A stretch of 6,963 nt of DNA from an uncultured Treponema sp. (lineage in GTDB: Bacteria; Spirochaetota; Spirochaetia; Treponematales; Treponemataceae): the NCBI GenBank assembly GCA_937900125.1, contig CALCEK010000257.1:1-6963 (forward strand), given 5' to 3'. Made by a program: the position numbers and the translations under genes. This document shows, in pieces, positions 1 to 5,560 of this stretch (position 1 is the first letter of the stretch; each line of letters opens with the position of its first letter). Below the pieces are notes generated by a model. That model had not been told where the DNA came from, searched no databases, and worked only from the letters and a program-made list of their open reading frames with translations.

Positions 1-1
1 G

Positions 2-1354
2 TATCAGAATTTCCGGGCGGTGGGAGCTGTGATTCGCGAGGAAAACGGAAAGCCAGACCTTATCGGCGGAATGCTCATAAATCAGGGACTTACCCAGACA
101 GTTGACCCCGTTACAGTTCTTCCCAACAGACTAGCCTACCGCGAGCAACTTACAAAACTTATGCAGAACGGAAAGGACACTGTTTCCTTGCAGGTGGGAA
201 TCAGCAAGATGACAAAAATAAATCAGGCAAACGGCTATTCCTACGGAAACCGAATATTGCAGGAATCCGCTTGGCTCATTCAGGAAATCGTAAAGGAAAG
301 GGCGCAAGTTTTCCGCACGGACGGCGCGACATTCACGCTTCTTTCTGATTCTCTTTCGCGCGAGGAGATGGCCGCCATTTACGATATGATTCGCTACCGA
401 ATGCAGCGCGGTATTCAGGTGAACGGAAGCAAGAGCATCCTTGCGGTGAACGGAGGGCTTGTTCTTACGCACGGCCCTGAGGTAAACGCCGATACGGTCT
501 ATTCCTACCTTGCCTACGCCTACGAGGAATCAAAGGAAACAATGCACGGCGAGCTGGTGGATTTTAACGGCAGCATGAACTACGAAGGCTCAAAACTTCT
601 GAAAATGCTTGACACTATAAGGAACAATGTCCTTGACGAGTGCAAGGGCTTTACGGTTCTGTATGACCAGGTTATCTCTAGCGAGACAGAAAAGCGCACC
701 GGGGCGGAGGCGGTCATAAGCTGGCAGAACGAGCAGTACGGCAGCGTTTCTGGCGAGGTCTTTATGCCCATGCTGGAGCGCGACTTTTTGTTTGAGGAGT
801 TGAGTGATTTTATCCTCAGGAAAACTCTTCGCGACGGCGTGGAACTGAACAAAAAAGAGCCTGGGTTTTTGCTTTGCATAAACATTTACAGAATTCAGCT
901 TGAGTCGGACTATTTTGTGGACAATCTCTTCCAGATTCTTTCCGAAACAGGATTTCCGAGCGAGCAACTTAGCCTGAAATTCACCTCCGACTGCCGCTAT
1001 GTGGGAATTGACCGACTAGGCGGAATAATCGAAAAACTTCACAAGAAAAATATTCTCGCCGTAATCGACAGTTTTGGAAGCGGAAAGGACTCAATCCTCT
1101 TTTTAAAGAACGCTCCTGTGGATGCCGTAAGCATAGACACGGGCTTTACGACAGGCATAGAAACGAATCCAAAAGAGCGGGATGTTCTAAACCACCTGGC
1201 GCAAATGGCGGCAAACTATGTAAAGCACATAAATGTAAGCGGAATAGCGACAAAAGAAACCCGCGAAGCTCTAAAAGGACTGCCCGTCACGACCATGCAG
1301 GGAAGCTTTTTTGCAAAACCGCTGACCTTTGACGAGCTTTTAGAACGGCTCTGA
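2..1354 (+). CDS. PAS-GGDEF-EAL signalling protein with degenerate catalytic motifs, 5' truncated
   Basis: The reading frame is open to the left edge, so the true start lies outside. A GTG at 20 is internal, and residues below are counted from it. The first ~25 residues resemble the C-terminal end of a PAS domain (GAVIREENGKPDLIGGM). A GGDEF domain follows: the entry motif DPVTVLPNR (29-37) is good, but the GGDEF signature is DGATF (101-105) and the upstream metal Asp region reads GISKMTKIN. An EAL domain covers about 210-444. E230 of the EAL motif (EAV) and N288 are kept, but the usual second Glu is K320, the DD pair is D350-S351, the KxD Lys is S371, and the EGVE motif reads SGIA. The C-terminal QGSFFAKPL is intact. 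It is probably a catalytically inactive cyclic-di-GMP binding or scaffold protein in the cytoplasm or attached to the membrane; the missing N-terminus may carry a sensor or membrane segments. Inactivity is inferred from motifs only. Confidence 0.85.
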   Translation, partial: YQNFRAVGAVIREENGKPDLIGGMLINQGLTQTVDPVTVLPNRLAYREQLTKLMQNGKDTVSLQVGISKMTKINQANGYSYGNRILQESAWLIQEIVKERAQVFRTDGATFTLLSDSLSREEMAAIYDMIRYRMQRGIQVNGSKSILAVNGGLVLTHGPEVNADTVYSYLAYAYEESKETMHGELVDFNGSMNYEGSKLLKMLDTIRNNVLDECKGFTVLYDQVISSETEKRTGAEAVISWQNEQYGSVSGEVFMPMLERDFLFEELSDFILRKTLRDGVELNKKEPGFLLCINIYRIQLESDYFVDNLFQILSETGFPSEQLSLKFTSDCRYVGIDRLGGIIEKLHKKNILAVIDSFGSGKDSILFLKNAPVDAVSIDTGFTTGIETNPKERDVLNHLAQMAANYVKHINVSGIATKETREALKGLPVTTMQGSFFAKPLTFDELLERL

Positions 1355-1361
1355 TTATAGC

Positions 1362-1394
1362 GGGGTAGGGCGGGGGATACTGTTATAAAAGGGG
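1362..1394 (+). other. G-rich spacer, possible G-quadruplex
   Basis: Between the EAL gene and the hydrolase gene the + strand has G-runs of 4, 3, 5 and 4 at 1362-1365, 1368-1370, 1372-1376 and 1391-1394. The first three are separated by 1-2 bases and the last by 14. This satisfies a loose three-tetrad quadruplex pattern with one long loop. There is no hairpin followed by a T-run, so I see no intrinsic terminator for the preceding gene here. Folding or function is unproven. Confidence 0.25.
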
Positions 1395-1403
1395 CGTTTT
1401 GTG

Positions 1404-1409
1404 TACAAT
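1404..1409 (+). promoter_or_regulatory. Possible -10 element of a leaderless promoter
   Basis: TACAAT matches 5 of 6 bases of the TATAAT consensus. It ends seven bases before the ATG at 1417, so a normal start point would fall on or next to the A of ATG. No good -35 hexamer is visible 16-18 bases upstream. The gene has no Shine-Dalgarno sequence at normal distance; the nearest G-run outside this element is GGGG at 1391-1394, over 20 bases away. Leaderless initiation would explain this. Confidence 0.25.
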
Positions 1410-1416
1410 ATGGGCT

Positions 1417-1965
1417 ATGAAAGATGCTGTCTTGCTTCCTGGATTGGGCTACACATTTGACCGTCCGCTCTTGTATTATAGTAAGAAACTACTCCTTTCC
1501 GCTGGATATGCGGTACATCAGATTAACTATGGGGAACTTCCACCATTTGACGCTAATGTTCCGCTTGTGCGGCGCACTGTTCTTGAAAAAGCCTATCAAG
1601 CTAGTAAAACACAGGTAGAAAGCCTTGACTTAGATAAGGCTGAAAGCGTGGTTTTTATAGGGAAGAGCATAGGCACTGTTTGCCTTAGCCGACTTGTTCA
1701 AAGCTATAGTCGTAGGGTAAAGTGCGTTCTCTTTACGCCATTACAGGAAGCCGTTGAAATGCTTGTTCAACCCTCGATTGTCTTTTGGGGTACCGAAGAC
1801 CCGCTCATTCATAACCAAGCCCTTGAGGCTCTCTGCAATAGGGAGTGCCTCCAATCCTATAAAATACAAGGAGCTAATCATTCGCTAGAAACTGGCAATG
1901 TTGACTTTGATATAGAAACACTCCGCTTTGTAATTGCACACACACGGGAGTTTCTGTCGCTATGA
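1417..1965 (+). CDS. Small alpha/beta hydrolase-fold protein
   Basis: 182 residues from ATG 1417. An in-frame TTG at 1399 would add six residues (MCTIWA), but the protein reads naturally from MKDAVLLPGLG, so I prefer the ATG. A typical alpha/beta hydrolase layout is visible: an early strand and oxyanion-type loop (LLPGLGYTF, about 6-14), the nucleophile elbow GKSIG with Ser84, the strand and acid loop FWGTEDPL with Asp128, and ANHSLE with His155. This gives a complete Ser-Asp-His triad. There is no signal peptide, so it should be cytoplasmic. It is short for the superfamily and has almost no cap domain. It could be a small esterase, thioesterase or peptidase; the substrate cannot be told. Its stop overlaps the start of the next gene by ATGA, implying cotranslation with the ketopantoate-reductase-like protein. 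Confidence 0.8.
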   Translation: MKDAVLLPGLGYTFDRPLLYYSKKLLLSAGYAVHQINYGELPPFDANVPLVRRTVLEKAYQASKTQVESLDLDKAESVVFIGKSIGTVCLSRLVQSYSRRVKCVLFTPLQEAVEMLVQPSIVFWGTEDPLIHNQALEALCNRECLQSYKIQGANHSLETGNVDFDIETLRFVIAHTREFLSL

Positions 1966-2927
1966 AAGATGGGCGGTTAAGTGTGTTTATCTACGGCGCG
2001 GGGGCGGTGGCTTCTTGCCTTGCTGACATTTTTTGTAGGGCGGGACATTCGGTGTGTATGGCATCTGATAAGGAGCGCGCTAGGGAATTGTGCGAGTGCG
2101 GACTAATCGTTAAAAACCCCGAATCAGAGGCGATTCACGAATGGAATGTGGAGGTTCTTTTAGACCTTCCCGAACACCTGTTTTTTGACCTTATATTTAT
2201 AGCATTGCCCCTAAATGAGCTACCTAAAAAGCTTCCCTTCTTGGCAAGGAATAAGAGTCGCAATCTGGTGTTTTGCTCAAACACCGCAGGCAATTTGGAT
2301 AGTTTTTTAAGCTATATCGGTAAAGAGAGAGTCTTATTTTGCCTTCCCGCTTGCGGCGGATTTAAGGACGGACTAGAGATGAATTGCCTATGGGGAAGTG
2401 GCATTGAGCGGGTGCTACAGCCGACTGTTGTAGGCTCTGCAATAGGCTCTAAGCGGGCTAGTGCCTTGCAGTCAATCTTTTGCGGATTAGGCATACCTTG
2501 CGAACTTTCTGCCGATATTGACGGAACACTAAAGGCTCACGCACTTATAATTTCGGCTATTTCTGCTGCCCTAAATGCCTTTGATGGAGATATTTTTTCG
2601 CTATCTAACGATAAAGATGCAATGGACTTGTTAGTTTTATCTGTCCGAGAAGGGCTTTCTTCTTTGAGTTCTTGTGGGATTCAACTTCCCCTACATCTAA
2701 AGCGGTGGCTACATATCCCGCAAAGCATCATTCGCCATTCTTGGACAACGATATTTTCGCTTCCTGCTGCCGAAATCGCCCTTGCTCGCCCTATCTACAC
2801 AAGAAAGACAGAAAACATAATATTGCGCAAACAACTTTCTTCCATATTAAAGGGGGCATCGGGTTCTTGCAATAGTTGGCTTTACTTAGAGCCGTCTTTG
2901 CAGCATTATCTAATGGGAAAAAGCTAA
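1962..2927 (+). CDS. Ketopantoate reductase (ApbA/PanE) family-like oxidoreductase
   Basis: 321 residues. The ATG overlaps the stop of the hydrolase gene (ATGA), and GGGAG at 1946-1950 is a plausible, slightly distant Shine-Dalgarno. The N-terminus is a Rossmann strand-loop-helix, VFIYGAGAVAS (8-18), with a GxGxxA dinucleotide-binding motif expected to bind NADP(H). FIALPLNELPK (79-89) and FCSNTAGN (104-111) occupy the positions of the family's strand after the coenzyme fold and its Asn-containing loop. DGTLKAHALI places Lys191 where the family has its catalytic Lys, followed by a helical C-terminal domain. The usual C-terminal TEID...NG substrate motif of true PanE is not recognisable. I therefore call it a divergent family member rather than pantothenate-pathway PanE. 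Oxidoreductase activity is inferred from fold only; the partner hydrolase suggests a shared small pathway. Confidence 0.7.
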   Translation: MKDGRLSVFIYGAGAVASCLADIFCRAGHSVCMASDKERARELCECGLIVKNPESEAIHEWNVEVLLDLPEHLFFDLIFIALPLNELPKKLPFLARNKSRNLVFCSNTAGNLDSFLSYIGKERVLFCLPACGGFKDGLEMNCLWGSGIERVLQPTVVGSAIGSKRASALQSIFCGLGIPCELSADIDGTLKAHALIISAISAALNAFDGDIFSLSNDKDAMDLLVLSVREGLSSLSSCGIQLPLHLKRWLHIPQSIIRHSWTTIFSLPAAEIALARPIYTRKTENIILRKQLSSILKGASGSCNSWLYLEPSLQHYLMGKS

Positions 2928-2939
2928 TTTATATTGCCC

Positions 2940-2968
2940 TTGTCTTGCAACGGTTTATTTGCTATTAT
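2940..2968 (+). promoter_or_regulatory. Candidate promoter of the lipoprotein pair
   Basis: TTGTCT (2940-2945, 4/6 to the -35 consensus), a 17-base spacer and TATTAT (2963-2968, 5/6 to the -10 consensus) lie in the 48-base gap after the oxidoreductase gene. The -10 ends seven bases before the preferred ATG at 2976, so the transcript may start at or next to the start codon. No Shine-Dalgarno is visible before that ATG. An earlier in-frame ATG at 2967 sits inside the -10 element and would be unlikely to be in the message if this promoter is real. Called by eye. Confidence 0.35.
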
Positions 2969-2975
2969 GCAAGCA

Positions 2976-3779
2976 ATGAAAATATCAAATACAAAATATT
3001 GTGCGCGGAAAGTCGCACTTTATGCTTTAGGATTGCTTGCATTTTGCGGACTGTTTGCCTCTTGCTCAAAGGTACAATTTCTCAAAAAAGATACATATTC
3101 TAACGTAGACCCAATAGGCGAGGTAGAGCCTGATATTGTGGAAGTAAAGGTTGTGCGGTCGGCTTTAGTGCAGGGCGTTATGCTTTCGGGTTCTCTCTGG
3201 ACTGAGCGCGATGATGGTCGAATGGTTTGGGTGCAAGAAATCCTTGCGGGAACGGCGGTCGGTGTTTATCAGGCAGATGGGGCGGCAGAAAAAAAATCAG
3301 CATATAGGACAAGTGATGGCGAGTTGCGGGAGTTTGTTCACGTGATTTACAATTCGCACGATTACTGGGTGCAAACACTTTTTTTAGCTGAGGACGCGAT
3401 TCCAGGGGTCGCAACTGTGAACAACGCAATTTTATATGATGAAGCAAAAGATTCTGCGCGAACACAACGACGCTTGCCGCTTGGGGCAATGATTGCGGTT
3501 TTTTCTGATTCTAAAACAGACGCGGAAAGCGATTTTTGTAGAATTAGTTATTATGATTCTTACTACGGACTTTTGCCAGACCGCTACGTAAAAAAGAGCG
3601 AAGTTTCAACGCTAAGTGCAGACTCAAGTGCGCTTCAGATTTATGCAAAACTTATGGCGAGAACGGCTCAGGGAAACTTTCAAATTCGCAATCCCACTGT
3701 CCGCACGGAACTTGTTGAAAATCTTCAGGCATTAGAAGTTTCCGATTCCGTAAAAAAAATCACGGGGGCAATTAGATGA
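2976..3779 (+). CDS. Lipoprotein with two SH3-like modules
   Basis: 267 residues from ATG 2976. In-frame ATG 2967 and TTG 2934 are possible earlier starts but would put uncharged extra residues before the Lys/Arg-rich n-region. The N-terminus is a lipoprotein signal: basic residues to Lys12, a hydrophobic run, then LFASC with Cys30 as the lipidation site. Phe at -3 is outside the strict lipobox but fits the relaxed spirochaete form. Mature residues 67-140 (motifs GVMLSGSLWTE, VWVQ, GTAVGVY, FVHVIY...VQTLFLAED) and 151-210 (ILYDE, FCRISYYDSYYG, RYVKKSEV) look like two beta-rich bacterial SH3-like modules; a helical tail follows. The next gene encodes a paralogue with the same two modules. It is probably membrane-anchored in the periplasm or at the cell surface. 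The function is not recognised; SH3-like modules often bind peptides or cell-wall material. The stop overlaps the next start by ATGA. Confidence 0.75.
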   Translation: MKISNTKYCARKVALYALGLLAFCGLFASCSKVQFLKKDTYSNVDPIGEVEPDIVEVKVVRSALVQGVMLSGSLWTERDDGRMVWVQEILAGTAVGVYQADGAAEKKSAYRTSDGELREFVHVIYNSHDYWVQTLFLAEDAIPGVATVNNAILYDEAKDSARTQRRLPLGAMIAVFSDSKTDAESDFCRISYYDSYYGLLPDRYVKKSEVSTLSADSSALQIYAKLMARTAQGNFQIRNPTVRTELVENLQALEVSDSVKKITGAIR

Positions 3780-4324
3780 AAAAATTTACATTCCTGCTAT
3801 TTTTTTGCCTAAGCGTTTTGGCATTTGCAGAAGATTCTTTTCAAAAAGGCTATATGTTACAGCAAGACGGTTCTGTTTGGACGGAAGATGCTCGCGGAAT
3901 TATGCGGTGGAAAGAATCGGTAAAATCGGGAACAGCATTTGATGTTTACGTTACGGATTTGCGCGATTCCAACGGAAATTTGATTGAAGAGGTGAAGGTT
4001 GCAAATCGTTTAGACGGCGCAAATAATCCGATTAAAAATGAATTTGTGCGCATTCGTTACAAGGGCGAAGACGCTTACGTTATCAAAAATCGCATAGCAA
4101 AAGATTGCGAGTTGGGAATAATACAAAGAACTTGCGCCGTTTATCTTTCTCTTAATTTGTCTGATGTGCGGCTTTCGCCAATTGAAGCGGGAAAAATTGT
4201 CGCTACGGGAAACACGTATCCTGTTGAGGGCGGTTTTAATTTTACGGAAATTACTTTTTTTGACGAAGTTAATTTTATTATGATTTCGGGCTATGTAAAA
4301 GAGCAAAATATTGGGCAGCCATAA
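3776..4324 (+). CDS. Exported SH3-like protein, paralogue of the preceding lipoprotein
   Basis: 182 residues. The ATG overlaps the lipoprotein stop (ATGA), with GGGGG at 3764-3768 as Shine-Dalgarno, seven bases upstream. It has a classical Sec signal peptide: KK, a hydrophobic core, then AFA before Glu19, a signal peptidase I site with no lipobox Cys. Module 1 (about 25-110) has GYMLQQDGSVWTE, RW, GTAFDVY and FVRIRYKGEDAYV...IAKD. Module 2 (about 120-178) has AVYLSL, FTEITFFDE and GYVKEQN. Both align block by block with the lipoprotein; for example FVRIRY..., 90-110 here, matches FVHVIY..., 120-140 there, at 7 of 21 positions. It lacks the lipoprotein's C-terminal tail. It is probably a soluble periplasmic or secreted partner of the lipoprotein, with both arising from a tandem duplication. 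The molecular role is unknown. Confidence 0.75.
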   Translation: MKKFTFLLFFCLSVLAFAEDSFQKGYMLQQDGSVWTEDARGIMRWKESVKSGTAFDVYVTDLRDSNGNLIEEVKVANRLDGANNPIKNEFVRIRYKGEDAYVIKNRIAKDCELGIIQRTCAVYLSLNLSDVRLSPIEAGKIVATGNTYPVEGGFNFTEITFFDEVNFIMISGYVKEQNIGQP

Positions 4325-4356
4325 AATTGCGGGGAAAACCAAAATTGCAATTTTTT
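4323..4356 (+). terminator. Weak AT-rich stem-loop, possible terminator
   Basis: AAAATTGC (4323-4330) can pair with GCAATTTT (4347-4354), followed by two more T. GG and CC inside the loop (4333-4334 with 4339-4340) could add a short inner stem. The right half, 4341-4354, is also a perfect 14-base palindrome. It begins within the stop codon of the SH3-like gene and precedes the flavodiiron gene. The stem is AT-rich and the T-run short, so termination would be partial at best. Confidence 0.35.
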
Positions 4357-4384
4357 AGAGCTTTCCGTTTTTTAGGGGGATTCG

Positions 4385-5560
4385 ATGTTTATTTCTGATT
4401 CTGTAAAGTACGTTGGTGTGGACGACCACGAAATTGATTTGTTTGAAGGTCAATTTGAAGTCCCAAATGGAATGGCATACAATTCGTATGTGATTTTTGA
4501 TGACAAAATTTGTGTTATGGATAGCGTTGACGCTCATTTTGGCGATGAATGGCTTTTGAATTTGAAGAACACACTTGAATCAAAAAGCCCTGATTTTTTG
4601 GTTGTACAGCACATGGAAATGGACCATAGTGCAAACATCAAAAAATTCATGGAAGCTTATCCGCAAACAAAAATTGTTGCCTCAAAAATGGCGTTTACAA
4701 TTATGAAGAGTATGTTTGGAACGGATTTTTCCGACCGTAACATTGTTGTGGGCGAAGGCAGTATTTTGGAACTCGGAAAAAATGCGGGCGACCATAGTTT
4801 ACAATTTGTTACCGCGCCAAATGTTCACTGGCCAGAAGTAATTATGACCTATGACAAAAAAGAAAAAATCCTTTTTGCCGCAGACGCATTCGGAAAATTC
4901 GGAGCGAATGATTACGATGACCCAGAAGGTTGGGCGTGTGAAGCAAGACGCTACTATTTTGGAATCGTTGGAAAATTTGGCGCAAACGTTCAGGCGGTTT
5001 TAAAAAAGCTTTCTGGCTTGGAAATAAAAACAATTTGCTCTTTGCACGGACCTGTTTTAACTGAAAATATTTCTTACTATATAAACACTTACAACACTTG
5101 GTCAAGTTACGGTGTAGAAAGTGAAGGCGTTACAATCGCGTACACTTCTGTTTATGGCGACACAAAAATTGCTGCCGAAAAACTTGCCGAATTGTTACGC
5201 AAAAAAGGTTGTCCAAAAGTTGCAATTTCTGACCTTGCGCGGAGCGACACTTACGAATGTATAGAAGACGCTTTCCGCTACGGAAAATTGGTTCTTGCCA
5301 CAACAACTTATTGTGCAGGAGTTTTCCCAACAATGCGCGAATTTATTGAACATCTTGTTGAGCGGAATTATCAGAATCGTTTTATTGCATTTATTGAAAA
5401 TGGCAGTTGGTATCCGTTAGCGGCAAAAGGTATGGCTTCACTTTTTGCAAATTGCAAAAATCTAACATTTGCCAAAACGCAAGTAACAATAAAAGTTTCT
5501 GTAACGGACGAAACCATAGCGCAACTAGAAAAACTTGCGGATGAAATTGTAAGTTTATGA
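4385..5560 (+). CDS. Flavodiiron protein (A-type flavoprotein, FprA family)
   Basis: 391 residues. The start is fixed by a strong Shine-Dalgarno, AGGGGGA at 4374-4380. The N-terminal metallo-beta-lactamase-like domain (about 1-245) has the diiron ligands His76-x-Glu78-x-Asp80 in VQHMEMDHSAN, His148 (NVHWPE), Asp167 (FAADAFG) and His221 (SLHGPV). The C-terminal flavodoxin domain (about 249-391) has the FMN phosphate loop TSVYGDT (254-260), a second flavin loop TTTYCAGVFPTM (306-317) and ENGSWYPLAAKGM (338-350). The family reduces O2 to water and/or NO to N2O in the cytoplasm of anaerobes, taking electrons from rubredoxin or a similar donor. Length and two-domain order are standard; there is no fused rubredoxin or flavin reductase, so the donor is encoded elsewhere. 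O2 versus NO preference cannot be read from sequence. It overlaps the DUF763 gene by ATGA. Confidence 0.95.
   Translation: MFISDSVKYVGVDDHEIDLFEGQFEVPNGMAYNSYVIFDDKICVMDSVDAHFGDEWLLNLKNTLESKSPDFLVVQHMEMDHSANIKKFMEAYPQTKIVASKMAFTIMKSMFGTDFSDRNIVVGEGSILELGKNAGDHSLQFVTAPNVHWPEVIMTYDKKEKILFAADAFGKFGANDYDDPEGWACEARRYYFGIVGKFGANVQAVLKKLSGLEIKTICSLHGPVLTENISYYINTYNTWSSYGVESEGVTIAYTSVYGDTKIAAEKLAELLRKKGCPKVAISDLARSDTYECIEDAFRYGKLVLATTTYCAGVFPTMREFIEHLVERNYQNRFIAFIENGSWYPLAAKGMASLFANCKNLTFAKTQVTIKVSVTDETIAQLEKLADEIVSL

Noticed and set aside
131..1000. Minus-strand open frames across the PAS-GGDEF-EAL gene
   Set aside because: They lie opposite a clear coding frame with recognisable domains, and their translations show no family signature.
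2..1354. Higher G+C of the first gene as a sign of horizontal transfer
   Set aside because: One sampled line (661-720) is about 57% G+C against about 42% for another (4861-4920), but two 60-base samples are not evidence, and the gene is cut by the edge with no mobile element nearby.
1399..1416. Upstream TTG start for the hydrolase
   Set aside because: It adds only six residues (MCTIWA), lacks a better ribosome binding site, and the protein reads naturally from MKDAVLLPGLG at 1417.
2934..2975. TTG 2934 or ATG 2967 as the lipoprotein start
   Set aside because: Both put uncharged, partly hydrophobic residues before the basic n-region, and ATG 2967 overlaps the candidate -10 element. ATG 2976 gives a standard lipoprotein signal peptide.
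3289..3296. A8 tract inside the lipoprotein gene (and T7 at 3379-3385) as phase-variation switches
   Set aside because: Runs of 7-8 A or T are common by chance in AT-rich coding DNA, and the frame is intact. Nothing else suggests switching.
3752..3779. A8 tract near the end of the lipoprotein gene as a programmed -1 frameshift fusing it to the next protein
   Set aside because: The downstream gene is in the -1 frame, but that frame has a TAG at 3773-3775, directly before its ATG, so no fusion product is possible.
4345..4374. Promoter for the flavodiiron gene (TTGCAA with a T-rich -10)
   Set aside because: TTGCAA at 4345-4350 is -35-like, but no TATAAT-like hexamer lies at the right distance; the region is a plain T-run.
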